Source of the DNA: Meghimatium bilineatum
Lineage: Eukaryota; Mollusca; Gastropoda; Stylommatophora; Philomycidae
Assembly (NCBI GenBank): GCA_034231615.1
Contig: CM067316.1
Span: 63,635,353-63,699,352, forward strand
Direction: 5' to 3'
DNA: 64,000 bases
Shown here: piece after piece, positions 1 through 14,100 of the stretch
Numbering within the stretch: the first letter of the stretch is position 1
How the letters are laid out: each line of letters opens with the position of its first letter
The notes under the pieces: model-generated
The model's database searches: none
Told to the model about the DNA's origin: nothing
Seen by the model: the letters and a program-made list of their open reading frames with translations, nothing else
Program-made: the position numbers and the translations under genes

Positions 1-70
1 TAATGTCGTCAGTCCATTGTCTTCTTGGTCTGCCTTTCCTCCTACGCCCAGGTGCTCTGCCCTCCATTAT
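1..70 (-). mobile_element. RTE-like LINE ORF2 tail, cut by window edge
   Basis: The reverse strand reads IMEGRAPGRRRKGRPRRQW then TDDI without a stop. This is the GRPR-W motif near the C-terminus of many non-LTR ORF2 proteins. The element continues outside the window. Confidence 0.7.
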
Positions 71-489
71 TTGTCTTTATAAACAGTTTTGTCAATAGTA
101 GGTCTACTAAATTTAATTTGTAGGTAATCTGTAGAGCGTGGTTTCTTTTTTAATCTAGTTTAGGCATCAGTGCCTGTAGTCATAAACTCACTGGATCCAT
201 TAACTTTAATTAAGAAAGAATTTTCCAGGTGCTTTCTAATGACTAGATGCCTTAGTAGGCCTATTAGTATAACAACTGGCCTAGCCCAGTTGATAGATTC
301 AGAATTAGCTTAGAATACCATTACTATTGGCTGACTATTGATTGTCCAGGTAAAAAAGAAATGGTAGCATTGAATGATTGATCCTATTCAGGATGTTAAT
401 AATAATGTAGCCATCAACCCAGCATTTATTGCTGTAGTACTGATATTCATGGCAGTGTATTCTATTTACATTCAGCAGTTTGCCATTAC
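71..489. other. No recognised feature
   Basis: AT-rich DNA with scattered TAGGCCTA-type motifs; no gene or repeat identified. Confidence 0.5.
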
Positions 490-605
490 TTTCTGAATGG
501 TTCTGGATGGATAATTACCTGCTGTGGGATTCGAACTTGGTAACTTCCCGATCACAAACTTGCTCTGTACCACATTATCATAGAGCAGTTTAATAATTAT
601 AGGTC
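490..605 (-). mobile_element. tRNA-derived SINE head, degenerate
   Basis: The reverse strand has an A-box-like TGTGGTACAGAGC and, about 35 bases on, a B box AGTTCGAATCC. The same GTGGTACAGAGC string occurs in the + strand copy at 24612-24680. Confidence 0.55.
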
Positions 606-1442
606 TGTAGCTGAAGTCTCCAGGGTATGAAATAAAACTCTGAAAAACCACACCACTGCACACAAGAGCTAATCACTAGCAATTCCTGGGGTTATTGGCA
701 AACAAACATAGGGTCTAATTGTTAGGCCTATATACAATAGGCATCATAGGCCTACCGTATATTCTAGTAAAGTAGGCTCTTCCAATATTAATTATACAAG
801 AAATAGGGCATAAGCATAAAGCTAAAATGGGGAATATAAAGAAATAGACTAGGCCTTCTTCTTTCATTTACTTGAAACATGTCTATATCTGTTAGACTAG
901 GTCTAATTCTAATGGTGCTAGGTCTTTCAGTTGAAAATCAGCCAGTTGGATTGGTGATGTGATACGATTAGTCGCCACTTCACACTGACAGACATTACTC
1001 TACAATAAAGGCCTAGGTCTATTTGTTCTGGATGGTAATTTTTCTTTAGGTATAGAGTAATAATGTTATGCTAATACTTCATTACCCTATTCCTGGATCT
1101 ACCTGTTGGATTTCAGTTTCGCAGCAGTAAGTACATATTATCATTTTTCTTTAGACTGGATCAACATTGGAACGGTTAAGTATTGTCCAAAATCTCATAA
1201 AGTGAAGAGAGGATGCCCGCAGAACTGATAGAGCTGAAATTAAAATGGGAGAAGGAAAAAAATAAGTAAATTAAATCTTAGCTTAGAGTGGATGCTCAGA
1301 TCCCGTGTCACAAAACAAATCCAGCAATGAACTACGAATGCAAATATTTACAATGACCAAACAGTATCACACCATAAACCATTTAATCAACATGAATGGA
1401 CACTATGTACAGGAGCCAGTGGTCATAGTTGGAACAGACAAA
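606..1442. other. No recognised feature; upstream of RCC1
   Basis: No protein similarity or repeat seen. A donor-like GCA|GTAAGT at about 1127 could belong to a non-coding RCC1 first exon, but nothing else supports this. Confidence 0.4.
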
Positions 1443-1454
1443 GAAAGACTATCT

Positions 1455-1730
1455 TCTTCTTCTGCGTTCGTTCTCAAACTCCTGCAGATTAGCAGGGTGT
1501 AGTCTGGAGAACGGAATGCATTGTGTCATGGTTTACAGCATTGCTGCGATATCTGCGCCTTTCGGCCTGACACATCCAACTTCAGCATGGCTTTGGGTCA
1601 CTGACCCTTTATGGGATGGGACAGCCGACTCCATCCCATAACCTTCTTAGTCGCCTTTTACGACATGCGTGGAAGGTAAACAGTGTTGCTATTCTGTGCT
1701 TCCTTTTCGGGCCCCGGCAACACACGGGCG
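1455..1730 (-). mobile_element. SINE family A copy with 12-bp target duplication
   Basis: Nearly full copy of the commonest dispersed repeat in the window. Read on the minus strand it starts with a GCCGGGGCCCGAAA-type head, contains GTCGTAAAAGGCGACTAA, and ends in a (GAA)n tail. It is flanked by GAAAGACTATCT at 1443-1454 and 1731-1742, the direct repeat expected of a retroposed insertion. Confidence 0.85.
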
Positions 1731-1742
1731 GAAAGACTATCT

Positions 1743-2047
1743 GAAAGATGAACTAGTTGGCCCAGATGTTACCTGTTCCAACTATTACCTGAAAACCCCC
1801 CATAATACAGTCATATCTTTAGGACAATAAGCCTTATACGAGTTTGGGTATCATTTCTCCATTACTCAAATGAGGAGGGCCTGCCCTTTTTGTCAGAAAT
1901 TCTATGGGTTGCCAAGAGCTACCTGCTCACAGCTATGAGGGTTATTTTATCATATGCCACGCTGCCAAAAGTGTACCATCACAAACATTAAAAAAATTAA
2001 ATCAGAAATTTTGTGAGGCTAACTTTATATTTTTCTGTATACATTAG
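1743..2047. other. No recognised feature
   Basis: AT-rich sequence ending in the acceptor-like TTAG before the RCC1 start codon. Confidence 0.5.
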
Positions 2048-2117
2048 ATGCCTCAAGGGAAGAAGAGAACGTTAGAGAAAAATGGTGACTCGGAACATAA
2101 AAGCAAAAGATTGAAAG
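2048..2117 (+). CDS. RCC1: RCC1 coding exon 1
   Basis: Begins at the start ATG directly after an acceptor-like TTAG, so a non-coding 5' exon probably lies upstream and could not be placed. Encodes the basic N-terminal tail and ends at donor G|GTGAGT, leaving one base of a codon. Confidence 0.88.
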
Positions 2118-5100
2118 GTGAGTACCCAGAGAACAGTTCTTAGTATTTCTTAGCTTGTTTGTGAACTGATCTTTTATCTGAGATAAAACTTGAAAGATAA
2201 GCTGGAGGCAACAGAGAAGTAGTTTTTAGGAGGAATGATGAAAATTCCATGGACATCCAAGAAAATTAAATTAGAAGTTCTCAGAGATGCTGGAGTAAAA
2301 CAACAAATTATAGTGAAAATTAGAAACCGACAATCAAGATTTTTATGGCATGTGATGAGAAAAGTAAAACATGAACATGTAGTAACCACACCAGAATGAT
2401 CAAGAGGAGAAGAGACAGTGAAAGAGAGAAAGTTATGGATGAGTTGTCACTTTGGCACAAAAAGATGTCACCAACTGAACTTAACAACACAAGAGACAGA
2501 GAGTTGTGGAAATGTATGATCACTTATGGCACTTGACTACTTGAAACAGAGTAAGAAAGTTTTACTAATCACTGGAAACAAACAGAAATCATCAGAGTTT
2601 TGACTGGAAGGCATTTATCAAGAATACATTTAAAAAAAAAACCATAAGTAAGAACAGCAGTATTGACGTTCCCTGCCCTGTTTAATGTCAATAGTGCTGC
2701 TATTACTCTTCATTTTTTGTTGTGAATGTTCTTGATAAATGATTTTTGGTGGAAATGTTAGTTTTTATGTGTTTCCAGTGATGAACAAAGGTTCATTGCC
2801 TAGTCCCAGTCCCAAGTTTTGTCTGTTTAATTTCAGGTTTGTTGCAGGTAGTACATATTATCAATCGTTTGTTTGCTAACCTTTGGAATTGTGAGAAACT
2901 TGCTCCCTTGTGAGAAAATAAAGGCGGGGAGCTTAAGATTTCAAGTATCTTTCCCCCTCCCCAATCAGTAACTTTTGTCCATCCTCCTTCTGTATTTGCT
3001 CTCTGATAACCAATAGAAGAGTTCATGTGATTTCCACAGGGAAGCATGAAATATGTTGTACTGTTAGTTTCATGGCTGAGCTGCATAATTTTGCACCTTC
3101 CAGCCGGCACATTCATTTACGGCATATCTCTATCCAAAAACTGAAATGTAAATTATATGTATTTCTAAAGTTTCACTCTTTCGTGAATAGATTAGTTATG
3201 TCATGCAATCTATTTCTTTTGCGTTCTCAAACTCCTGCTGGTTAGCATGATGTAGTCCAGTGAACAGAATGCAGTCATGTTTTACAGCTAGACTGATGTC
3301 TGCACCTTTGTCCTGACATCCAACTAGCATGACTTTTGGGTCACTCTCACCTTTGAGATGGATAGCCAACACCAAATCCAAACCGGCATTTCCGATGCAA
3401 AAGTTTATGATGTCTCATTGTTTGAAGTGAGACTGAGATGTCTGCGTTTTCGACTGACATGCAATTATTTGCCCAAATGTCTGATTATTGACGATTGATT
3501 TTTGCACTTTTATTTCAGTTACCCATGACTCACACAGCACAGTTCAAGGAGATGTGCTGACATGTGGAAACGGGGAGGTGGGGCAACTTGGTCTTGGTGA
3601 AGATATTATGCAGCGCACACGTTTAGCATTTGTTGACATCCCTGATTCTGTGACCCAGGTTTGTGCCGGGGGTATGCACACCGTTTGTTTGACAAGTACG
3701 GGGCAGGTAAGGTTGACTTTATTCTTTACAGCTTCTTACAAGATCCTGTTCACAGTTATCTTTAGCAGTTGATCTTTGGGTATTCTTATATACACCTGCA
3801 CATTGTTGGCCCATTAGAGTCAATGAAGACCATTTGAGCCTATTTGGGATGATGATTGTGCTGTGTCTGACTGACTAGGTGACATACCCAGTTTGTGCCT
3901 TCATCAAAATTGTGTGTATGTTTATAGATTTATTTGTTGTTTGTGTTCAATTTTAAGCTTCCACTACATTTTTCTTATCACAGGATAATAGTCCTATAAG
4001 ATTTCCAGCAGAATGTGGTCCAGAGAATGGAAATGCGCTGTGTCTTGCTGTGTATCGCTGCAGTAACAGATGCCAACACAGCTTTACATAATAACAGAGA
4101 CTAGGCAGCATCATATCGAGTGTCTTGATTGAAATGTGACTGCATCTGGATAACTATGCCTAACATCAGATAGCTTTCGCCATTGCAGATGTGTCGGCGT
4201 AATTGACATAAATAAAAAGGTGACAACACATTTCCATTCTCTGGACTATATCTAGCTGGATATCTTGTGGGACCATTGTTCTGCTACAAGAGAGATCCAG
4301 CGGGAGAGGTTGAGAGGTTATTGTTAATGTTTTATAACCAATTTTATATTTAATAACCAATATTATGTTTTTTTTTAATAACCAATTTTATGTGTATCTT
4401 GTGTATTGATATTAAAAATGCAAAGTAAGAACTGTGGAACAAGAGGATCAAATACATACTATTTTGATTTGGTTACAATATGAGATATGAATTAACAGAA
4501 GGGAAGCAAAGAATGACAACATTGTTCATGGATGTCGTAAGAAGCAGCTGAGGAACTTAGCTGTCCCATCCTGTAGAGGGTCACTAAGCCATGCTGGAGT
4601 TGGATGTGTCAGATACAAAAAAAAAAGCAGCAGATATCGCAGTAAAGCTGAAAGCAATACACAACGCATTCTGTTCTGTGCTTATCTGAAGTGAAGAAGT
4701 TTGAGAATGAATGCAAAAGAAGACATGATTGTCAGCTATATACAGTTCAGGAAAATTCAAGTGAGTTGACTTTTGTGTGTTTAAGGGGTTAGTGAGCTTA
4801 TTTCTGCCTAAACTCTTACACACTGGCTTACAGTTTGTATTTTAGAGACAATGTACTGTACATGTGGTGCTAGGAATGATGACTAAAAAGTCCACAAAAG
4901 TTTAAAAGCAATGTCCTATTCAGAATCTACTGCAATTATTTCATTGAAATTAGGAATGTAATATCTATGAAATGCTGGTATGCATGGGCAGTAGGATTCA
5001 TACTCGAGTAAAGGACAGAGATCATTGCAGTGACAGAATTAGATGACTATGCCTCTAGTCTTCAGAGTTTCTAACCTGGTGTCACAATTACACATCTTTG

Positions 5101-8100
5101 TATACCACCACTATTCAGTCTGCTTCTTCAAAGTTCGTTCTCAAGCTCATGCACATTGTGTCATAGTTTAGTTATGTGATCTGACATATCTGACTTTAGC
5201 AGGACTTCTGAGTCACTTTGGCTCTATATGGAATGAGACAGCCAACTCCACCCTAGAATCTCTGTAGTCACCTCTTATGACATGTATTGAAGGTAAACAA
5301 TGTTCTATTCTTTGCTCCTCATATTGACCCGGTAACACATGAGGGAATCTGAATGTCATGTGGTTAATTCTTGATCACCGCTCAGTCATAAAATCTGAAG
5401 ACAGTCAGATAAAATGTTACCACCGAAGTTATTTGTGTCGGGTCATTGCCACAAATAAAATTATGATGCAACACATCTCCGTTCTCTGTACTACATCCTG
5501 CGGAAATCTAGTATGACCATTATCCTGGTACAGGGGATATTCAGAATGAATCTGAGAATGAAAAAGCAGATTAAAGTTTGTTATTCTAACAGGTTTGTTA
5601 CTCTATCTACCAGGTGTATACATTCGGCTGTAATGATGATGGTGCCTTAGGCCGTGACACAAGTGTTGATGGCTCAGAAACACTCCCTGGAAAAGTCAAC
5701 ATTCCAGCACCAATTATCATGGTATCAGCAGGAGACAGTCATACTGCTGCTCTTACAAATGATGGCAGAGTTTATGCTTGGGGAAATTTTCGGGTTTGTC
5801 ATTTGTTGTCATAGGATCATTGAATAGTCTGTTTTGTTGATTGTTGGTTAGGAATTTTGTGGTAGCGTTAGGTTGTTATTTTGTGATAGTTAGGTTGTTT
5901 TTTGTGGTACAGTTTATATCTATGGTGCTTCTTCTCCAGCGTTCATTCTCATACTCCTGCTGGATCTCTCTTGTAACAGGACAATGGTCCTACTAGATTT
6001 CCAGCAGGATTTAGTCCAGAGAATAGAAATGTGTTGTGTCACCATTTTATTTATACCAATGGCACAGCACATTCATCTTCGCCGATATTTCGTGGTGTTA
6101 ATTAAATACAATATTTTGGACATTAAAAGTCATTAACACCTTGTTGAAATCCTTATTTGAAGGTAGAGTTGGGAGCGGCGAGCAAGAGGTAGTCAGAAAT
6201 ACAAGTAGTAGGGGATGCATGAGATGGGCAGGATAGTTGTTAGAGTGCACCACCAAGGCAAAAGGCAGAGGATGTTGGAGGTCTGCTGCAGCCAACCATT
6301 GATATGGTGATGGCACAAGATAATGATGGTGGTAAAAATTAGGTTATATGTTACATGGCCATGAAAATGGAGCAAAGAAAAACAACACTGACCTGCAATG
6401 AATGTCATAAGAGGCTACTAAGTTGTAAATCAAGACAATGCATTCTGAACTGCATCCTGCTAACCAGCAGGAGCATGAGAATGAATGCAGAACAATTCTG
6501 GTTAGTTCTATTTTTAGTAAACCGTTTCATTTAAAAAAAAATAAAACTTTGTTCCATTTTATTGCCTCAATCTATATCATCAGTTACTCAATCATTCATA
6601 TCATCATTACTCTTTTCCACCCTATTCTGTCATCCTGCTATGTCTGTCTCCTCTTACTTTGCTGCACCCTTTGATCTTTCATGACATGGTTCATGCCTCG
6701 TTTTCATCTCCTCCTCCTGCCATCCTCACTTCATATGTGCTTTTTTTTCTTCAGCGTTCATTCTCAAACTCCCTCTAGTTCACCCTTGTAGCAGAACAAT
6801 GGTCATACTAGATTTTCAGCAGGATGTAGCCCAGAGAATGTGTTGTATCACTGTTTTATTTGCAACAATGGTCCGATACATCCGTCTTCAGCTGGAATAG
6901 GTTTTCTTTGATGTTCAGTACATTGCTTTTTTTTATCTTTCGTCCTGATGAAGATGTTTTTGTCAAAACGCTTTCTGTCACTCATTCTTAGTATGTTTTG
7001 TTTATAACTATTAGTAACACTTGTACCTATTTCTGTTCATATTTAAAATTTGCCTCATGTTACCCCAACCCTCTTTTCTCCAATATCAGGTTTTTCCCAC
7101 AGACACTGGGCTTCTCTTATTTGTCTGTTTTACTTTCTTCGCTCGCTGTCGACATCCTGATGTGGTTTTTATTTCCTGTGTTTAGGATGCTAATGGATTA
7201 ATGGGTCTTACAACCAATGGCCCATCAAAAACACCGCTAGAATTGATTCAAGAGGAAGTAGTCGTCAAAGTGGTCTCTGGCTGTGATCACCTTGCGTGTT
7301 TAACTGACAGAGGGGAGCTTTTAACTTTAGGTAAGTTTCCAGTGTTCGGTGAGAACTTTATCAAACTGAATATATATATATATATATATAAACTTGCGTT
7401 TGATGCTGTATAATTTTGTGTGTTTTTGATGATGTTTGTTTTTTGCTATTAATATAAGCTGATTGTTCTTGTTTTTTGTTTGTTTTTGCTTTGTATAAAA
7501 ACTGTTTGTTTTGTTTTTTGTTTATTTTTGCGTTCTATATAAGACTTGTATAAGACCTCAGCACCTACCTCTATGGCAGTGTAACGGCATCGCAACCAAA
7601 ATAGCGAAAGACAAAATGCGCTGAAATAAGCGTGCAGGGTGCCTTAACAAAAACATTCAGCATGTATTCTGTTAATTTTAATTGGTATTCATACAATAAT
7701 TAATATGGTGATAGTAGAATATCAAGGTCATGTCATACAAGGGGAGACAATAGTAAATTGGGTAGTTTTAATGTTATGACAAGCATCTTTTCTTTTAACC
7801 TTCACTCATATCAAATAACAAATCGATAACAAATCTCAATCTTCTTCAACTTTACGATCACTGGTTTATTGATGGAATATTCAAAGTATCTCCAAATGTT
7901 TTCTATCAAGTGTTTACAATACATGCATTAGTCTATGGTTCTGCTTATCCTCTCATCTACATCTTATTGTCAGACAAAATAGAAGAAAAATATCTGGTAG
8001 TCCTATGTAAAATGAAACGTAAAACGACACTGCACTCATTAAGTATCATGGTGGATTACAAAAAAAGCCAGTCAGAATGCATGTGTGATGGTTTTTCCTG

Positions 8101-11100
8101 GGGCACAGACGAGTGTATTCCAAATGAACGAAATGTCAAGGTGATGCTTGCTCTAAGTTTTGTTCCAGTAGCTGATGTTTGTATCTGGTATGACATGACC
8201 ACTTTCAAGCCCAAGCAAGAACTGCTGCTAAGCCTGATATATCAGACAGAGAGGCACACCAGCAACCATTGTATCACGCAACACCACTAGATCGTCTTCA
8301 CAATGAAACATACAAACAAGATGCCTCTACTTCAGTACAAGATAGATGTGTTTGTGATTGTATCAATGTGTTTGTCATTGTATCAATGTGTTTGTGATTG
8401 TATCAATGTTATTTTCTTTGTATTGTGGATCTTATTTACACGTTTAGTTATTTTGTCTACAAGTTAATTATGCATTTATATACTTCCCATATTTTGGTGA
8501 GATTTAATTTTGTATATTTTTTCAGGATGTGCAGAGCAGGGCCAGTTAGGAAGAATAGCAGAATGTTTTGCGACTCGCGGCGGTCGCAAAGGACTTGGTA
8601 TGTTGTGTAACAATAAACGCTGGTCAAATTTATTTAGATATTTGAAAATTCCGCTACAAAATATTTGTTGTATTTTAAGATGAAGATGACCAGTAGTGCT
8701 AGAAAACTACCATCCTTTTCTTTCTTAGAACATGTAAAGATTATACTGAATAAATAGATTAATCCTAAGTGTCTGGGTACAACCCAATGCACTAAATATA
8801 TCACGGCTGGTGCAACGAGAGAAATAAGTAAGAAATGATGCAAGAAAGTACATAACACACACTAACAAAATTCAACAAAACACAGACGGCATAACATCTA
8901 AAAAGTTTTCATATGGACAAAGACGAACCAAAAAAAATATGAAATTTTATAAAAAGAGAATGATAATGTAAGAGGGACAAAAACAGGATGAATGTACACT
9001 TTGTTTGACATGAATGTAGGATGTGGTTAAGTTTTGTTAGTGTATTTGTATGTGAGAAAATGGTGATGAAAAAAATAAAGAAAACAGATATATCATAAAT
9101 GACTGACATATTGTTGTTGGATATATTTAATTCTGGATATAATGCAGCTAAATACCTAGACCTGTTCTATTTCTGATTTCATTTAATAACCAAAGTGATG
9201 TGTTCATAATAACGTCTGTGCAAACAAATGTAGCACAAGAATCTCGCTAATATTATCAGCTAGGACTAATGTAGCACAAGAATCTCACTAATGTTATCAG
9301 CTAGGACTAATGTAACACAAGAATCTCACTATCCTTATCAGCTAGCACTAATGTAACACAAGAATCTCACCAATGTTATCAGCTAAGACTAATGTAACAC
9401 AAGAATCTCACTAATGTTATCAGCTAGCACAAATGTAACAAGAATCTCGCTAATATTATCAGCTAGGACTAATGTAACACAAGAATCTCACTAATATTAT
9501 CAGCTAGCACTAATGTAACAAGAATCTCACTAATGTTATCAGCTAGGACTAATGTAGCACAAGAATCTCGCTAATATTATCAGCTAGGACTAATGTAACA
9601 CAAGAATCTCACTAATGTTATCAGCTAGCACTAATGTAACAAGAATCTCGCTAATGTTATCAGCTAGCACTAATGTAACACAAGAATCTCACTAATGTTA
9701 TCATCTAGGACTAATGTAACACAAGAATCTCACTAATGTTATCAGCTAGCACTAATGTAACACAAGAATCTCACTAATGTTATCATCTAGGACTAATGTA
9801 ACACAAGAATCTCACTAATGTTATCATCTAGGACTAATGTAACACAAGAATCTCACTAATGTTATCAGCTAGCACTAATAATGCTACAACTTCCAAAAAG
9901 TTTGAAGCCAGAGATGATTGTAACATGAAGGGGAACTAACTAGTCAACTGCATTAAATATACTTTTATTTATACACACACACACTTGACAGACAAAGAAC
10001 TGATGTCCCAATCCGTAGTTTTCTGAAACCGAGAAACAATATCTGCATCCATAAAACCAAGAAATACTTCGTCATCGGAATCAGAATACTCTTATAATTG
10101 GATGCAATTTCCGATTTTGAAATTTTCCTCATGAAATCATGTTTTCCTGTGAAGGAGTGCAGGGAGACTTTCTATGTCTTCACTATAAAACTTTTGTTAC
10201 TGCATTTTTTCCTGTGAAAGAGTGCAGGGAAGTTTCTATGGAGTGACTATAAATGTAACAATTATCACCCTCTGCTTAGATTACCAACAGAAATGGAAGT
10301 GAATTATGTCTATTGTCATGTCCAATATTTCCTGGTTGAATGACATGTTTCATGAATCATGTTTTATTTCATGAAAGATGTGTATAGTGACAGATGGAAA
10401 ATTCCACCTACAGTCACTCAAAATACATTATGGTTAATATGTATATCATTTGATACCTGGAGAGGAGCCTAGCACCTAAGAGTTTGATACCTGGAGAGGA
10501 GCCTAGCACCAGAAGCTGGATCATAAAACAATAAGAATGTTACAACATAATATAATTATTGTCTATTGTTTACAGACTTAATTCTTTCTCCTGGCCGTGT
10601 CAGAGTGAAACGATACAAATCTCGCAAACTTGCACAGTTCTCAGATGTTTGGACAGGTCAATATATGACATTTGCTAAAGATAAAGACAATGGAGATATC
10701 TATGCATGGGGACTTAACAACTACTTTCAGCTCGGTGAGTGACTTCTCTTGTCAGTTGTGTTTCTAGTCAAGAATGTCATTGTGTAGTTATCAGTTTCTA
10801 CCTTGATTGTTTCGATCCCCAAGAATTACGAGCAATAAAGCTCCTTGTGCTGAAGTCGGATGTGTCAGACCAAAAGGCGCAGATATCGCTGCAATGCTGT
10901 AAACCATGACACAACGCATTCTGTTCTCCGGACTATATCCTGCTAATCTGCAGAAGTTTGAGAACGAATGCAGAAGAAGAAGAAGCTCCTTGTTTCCTAT
11001 ATTACAATGGGGGGTTCTCCAAAATAATCTTTCAAACCGAGAAGACCCCAACATTCAGCAATGTTCAGTACTTTGAGACCCAAACATTCAGCGATGTTCA

Positions 11101-14100
11101 GTACTTTGAGAAATAGTCTCTTAATCAGAATCTTAAATCAGGTCTTTGTGATGATGATATGTCACGGCATGCTCTGTGATTTTCTTTTAGTAGAAAGTGA
11201 ACAGGAGCTACAAAGACTAATAGATCGTCAGTGAATCAAGCAGAGATTATGATGAACATATATAAACATCCAAAACACAAAAATAATCACCAAAATTGCA
11301 GAGGACCTGGCATTAAATATGATGATGAAATAATCCCTTCAGTTGTGAACAGGTAGCTTTTGACACATGATGATGATGAAATAATCCCTTCAGTTGTGAA
11401 CAGGTAGCTTTTGACAGTCCATATTCTGTCATACATAATTTCCAGTTCTTTTCAGTTGTATAACTGAGGTGACACTCTGACACTTAATATGGTTTCTCAA
11501 GGGCATGGTTGTGTAAGGGAGATGCATGGTTGTGTAAGGGAGATGTATGGATGCATGTTTAGTCTCTGAAGGGAGGCACTCTAATGTGCCAGTATCCCAG
11601 AATTACCATGTACATTCAGGAGTACAGCACACACTTCTGGGCCACCTATCATTCTTCTGTTAGATTTGTTGACCCATCCGCAGTCAGGGCACATATAGCT
11701 TTCCCCGTCACCTAGGGAGTTAGTTAGTTAGTTAGTCGTCGGATCATCATCACTGCAAACTGGACACATCCATAGTTGCTCCGATCTCTCCTTGAGTGTA
11801 TCCGCCATCACACTTCTGCTGACAGTACCGGCCCTATGCTGGTTGACCATCATTCTTCTGCGCCCTCCAAAATGTTCACCTCTAGCAACACCGCATCTCA
11901 ATCCCTGATCTTTAATCCTAGCCATTGAAAAGGAATCATCATCCACATTAGTCTCACTCTCGCGTGTTATATCTCTTAAGGAGTTCAAAACGTCAGCGCG
12001 ATCCATTGCCACAATCGCACACGATGCCAGTTGATCCGCTCTTTCATTGCCTCGAACGCCCACATGTCCCGGCACGAAAATATATGTAACCGCTTTCAAG
12101 CTCGCATTTCTCAAGGCCTCAATCCACTGTTCGCGAACGAGACCCACTTGTACCTTCTTAATCATACTCATAGAGTCACTCAAGATGCACACCTGCGTTA
12201 CTTTCTGTGTGCGTAGCCACTCAAATGCCTTGGTCACCGCCATAGTCTCCATGGTCATACTACTCGTAGTGACCGCAAAGGCACCACTTTCCTCCTTGAT
12301 CGTTTTACCTGCGCACTGAGCTGTAAAGGCCCAAGCACTGCGAACATGCCTAATTACAGATCCATCAGTGTATATATATATATATATATATATATACCTA
12401 GGGAGTGTGCCACAAAAGTGCAATCTCCTGCCCTGCATCTCTTCACCCTCCATGAAGAGACAAAAGTAAGAAATTGAGACAAGACGCAACAATAATTTTT
12501 TTTGTGGCAGGTTGTCAACCTATCCTCCAACCTTCCTTAGTATATGACATGCCTGGAAGACAGGGATCCTATTCTTTGCTCCCTGAACTAGAAGTCTAGT
12601 TGCCACATGGGTGATGCGCTAACCATACAAATACATGGAGATATACAAGCAGAACATTACCAATATCTTGGACACAGTCACAAATAATCAGAAATGATGG
12701 CAGATGTGAAACAAGTTAAAAGGAGAATAGAAATGACTAAAAGTACTTTTAGTGACATTAAAAATAAGAATTATAAAATGGTACATCTATTATATATTAA
12801 TGTATGGCTGAGAAACATGGACAATGAACAATTAGAAGGCAGAATTGATGCCTTTGAGATGTGGATATATAGAAGAATAGGGAGAACATCATGGAAAGAG
12901 AAACAAAGAGGTTTTAACACTTCATATAAAAAAAGAACTATTACATTAAATACAAATCAAATATTGACACATTAAAAATAATGACAACTTGTTGAAGACC
13001 TTATTTGAAAGTAGAGTCGAGGGGAGACAAGCAAGAAGTAGGCAGAGATTCAAGTGGTAAGGTAACATTATGTGATGGGTCACACCTGTTATTCTTTACC
13101 AAAATGTGAACTCTTAGTTTGGACACACACGAGGCATTGGAGCTATTGTAGTCCGAATGGGCGTTACAGACCTGACATATTTATTACCAAGCGGTGAATT
13201 AAATAAACCTCGTTGAGGCTTGGTGACATGTGAGATGAAATGCTTGAGGAAAGCTGCCGGGGTCACTAGGCTTGATAGATTGTGAAATGAATATATCAGG
13301 GAAAGTATATGTATAATATCTTGTACAGATTACACAGAGTAAAGAATTGTAAAAAGACCATTTCTAGATCGTGAAGGAATATGAATTCTGTGTGTACCAT
13401 TCACGTAACGAACGTCGTCTATATCATCGGTAATTTATCAATCTCTGTTGGAAACTCATCATCACCAATTAGCACATATATAGCCGTTAGAATAAGTTGA
13501 CTGTATGCATGCTACACATACACACAACAGTAATTTGCTTACTATTTAATATGTTATATGTTTCTGTTGTGAAAATGTTGCAGAGAGGGCTAGATGTCTA
13601 GCTGTGAAGTTTCTGGGTTGTGTCCCCTGATTTCAATAGAAGGGTCTCTCTTCTCTCCCTTGACTGCTCTAATTACAATTGAAATGACAGTGGGCGTGCC
13701 AGTGAACACGCCTAGTACTAGTTTATTGCAATCTCTTAAAAAACTAAAAGTCCGTCCAGTCTCAGGTGTGGGGTAAGTTTTTCATAATGGAATGTGCTGT
13801 GTCATAACTTACAGCTTGGCTGCGATCTGTCTGCTCTTTTCGACCGGACACATCTGAACTCGTGCATTTATGACATGCATGGCAGGTAAGTGTTGTTATT
13901 CTTTGTTCCCCTTTCTGGCCTCAGTAACACATGGGATGTGTCTGTATCAATTCTTTCCATCAGGTATTTCTCTGTCTTCCTCTTTCCATGCAGATTCTAG
14001 AAAAATGCCTGTATGACAATACATTCTGTTGTTGGTCTTCGTAATGTACAGTGTATTTCCTATCTATCTCTAGCACAATTCCTTGAGTTCTCTCATTGCT

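Noticed and set aside
1127..2047. RCC1 first non-coding exon ending at about 1126
   Set aside because: Only a single donor-like GTAAGT supports it; no promoter element or conserved sequence was seen.
7910..8290. A host gene nested in RCC1 intron 4
   Set aside because: The similarity starts upstream of the first ATG and skips the domain's central metal-binding block; it is a transposase relic.
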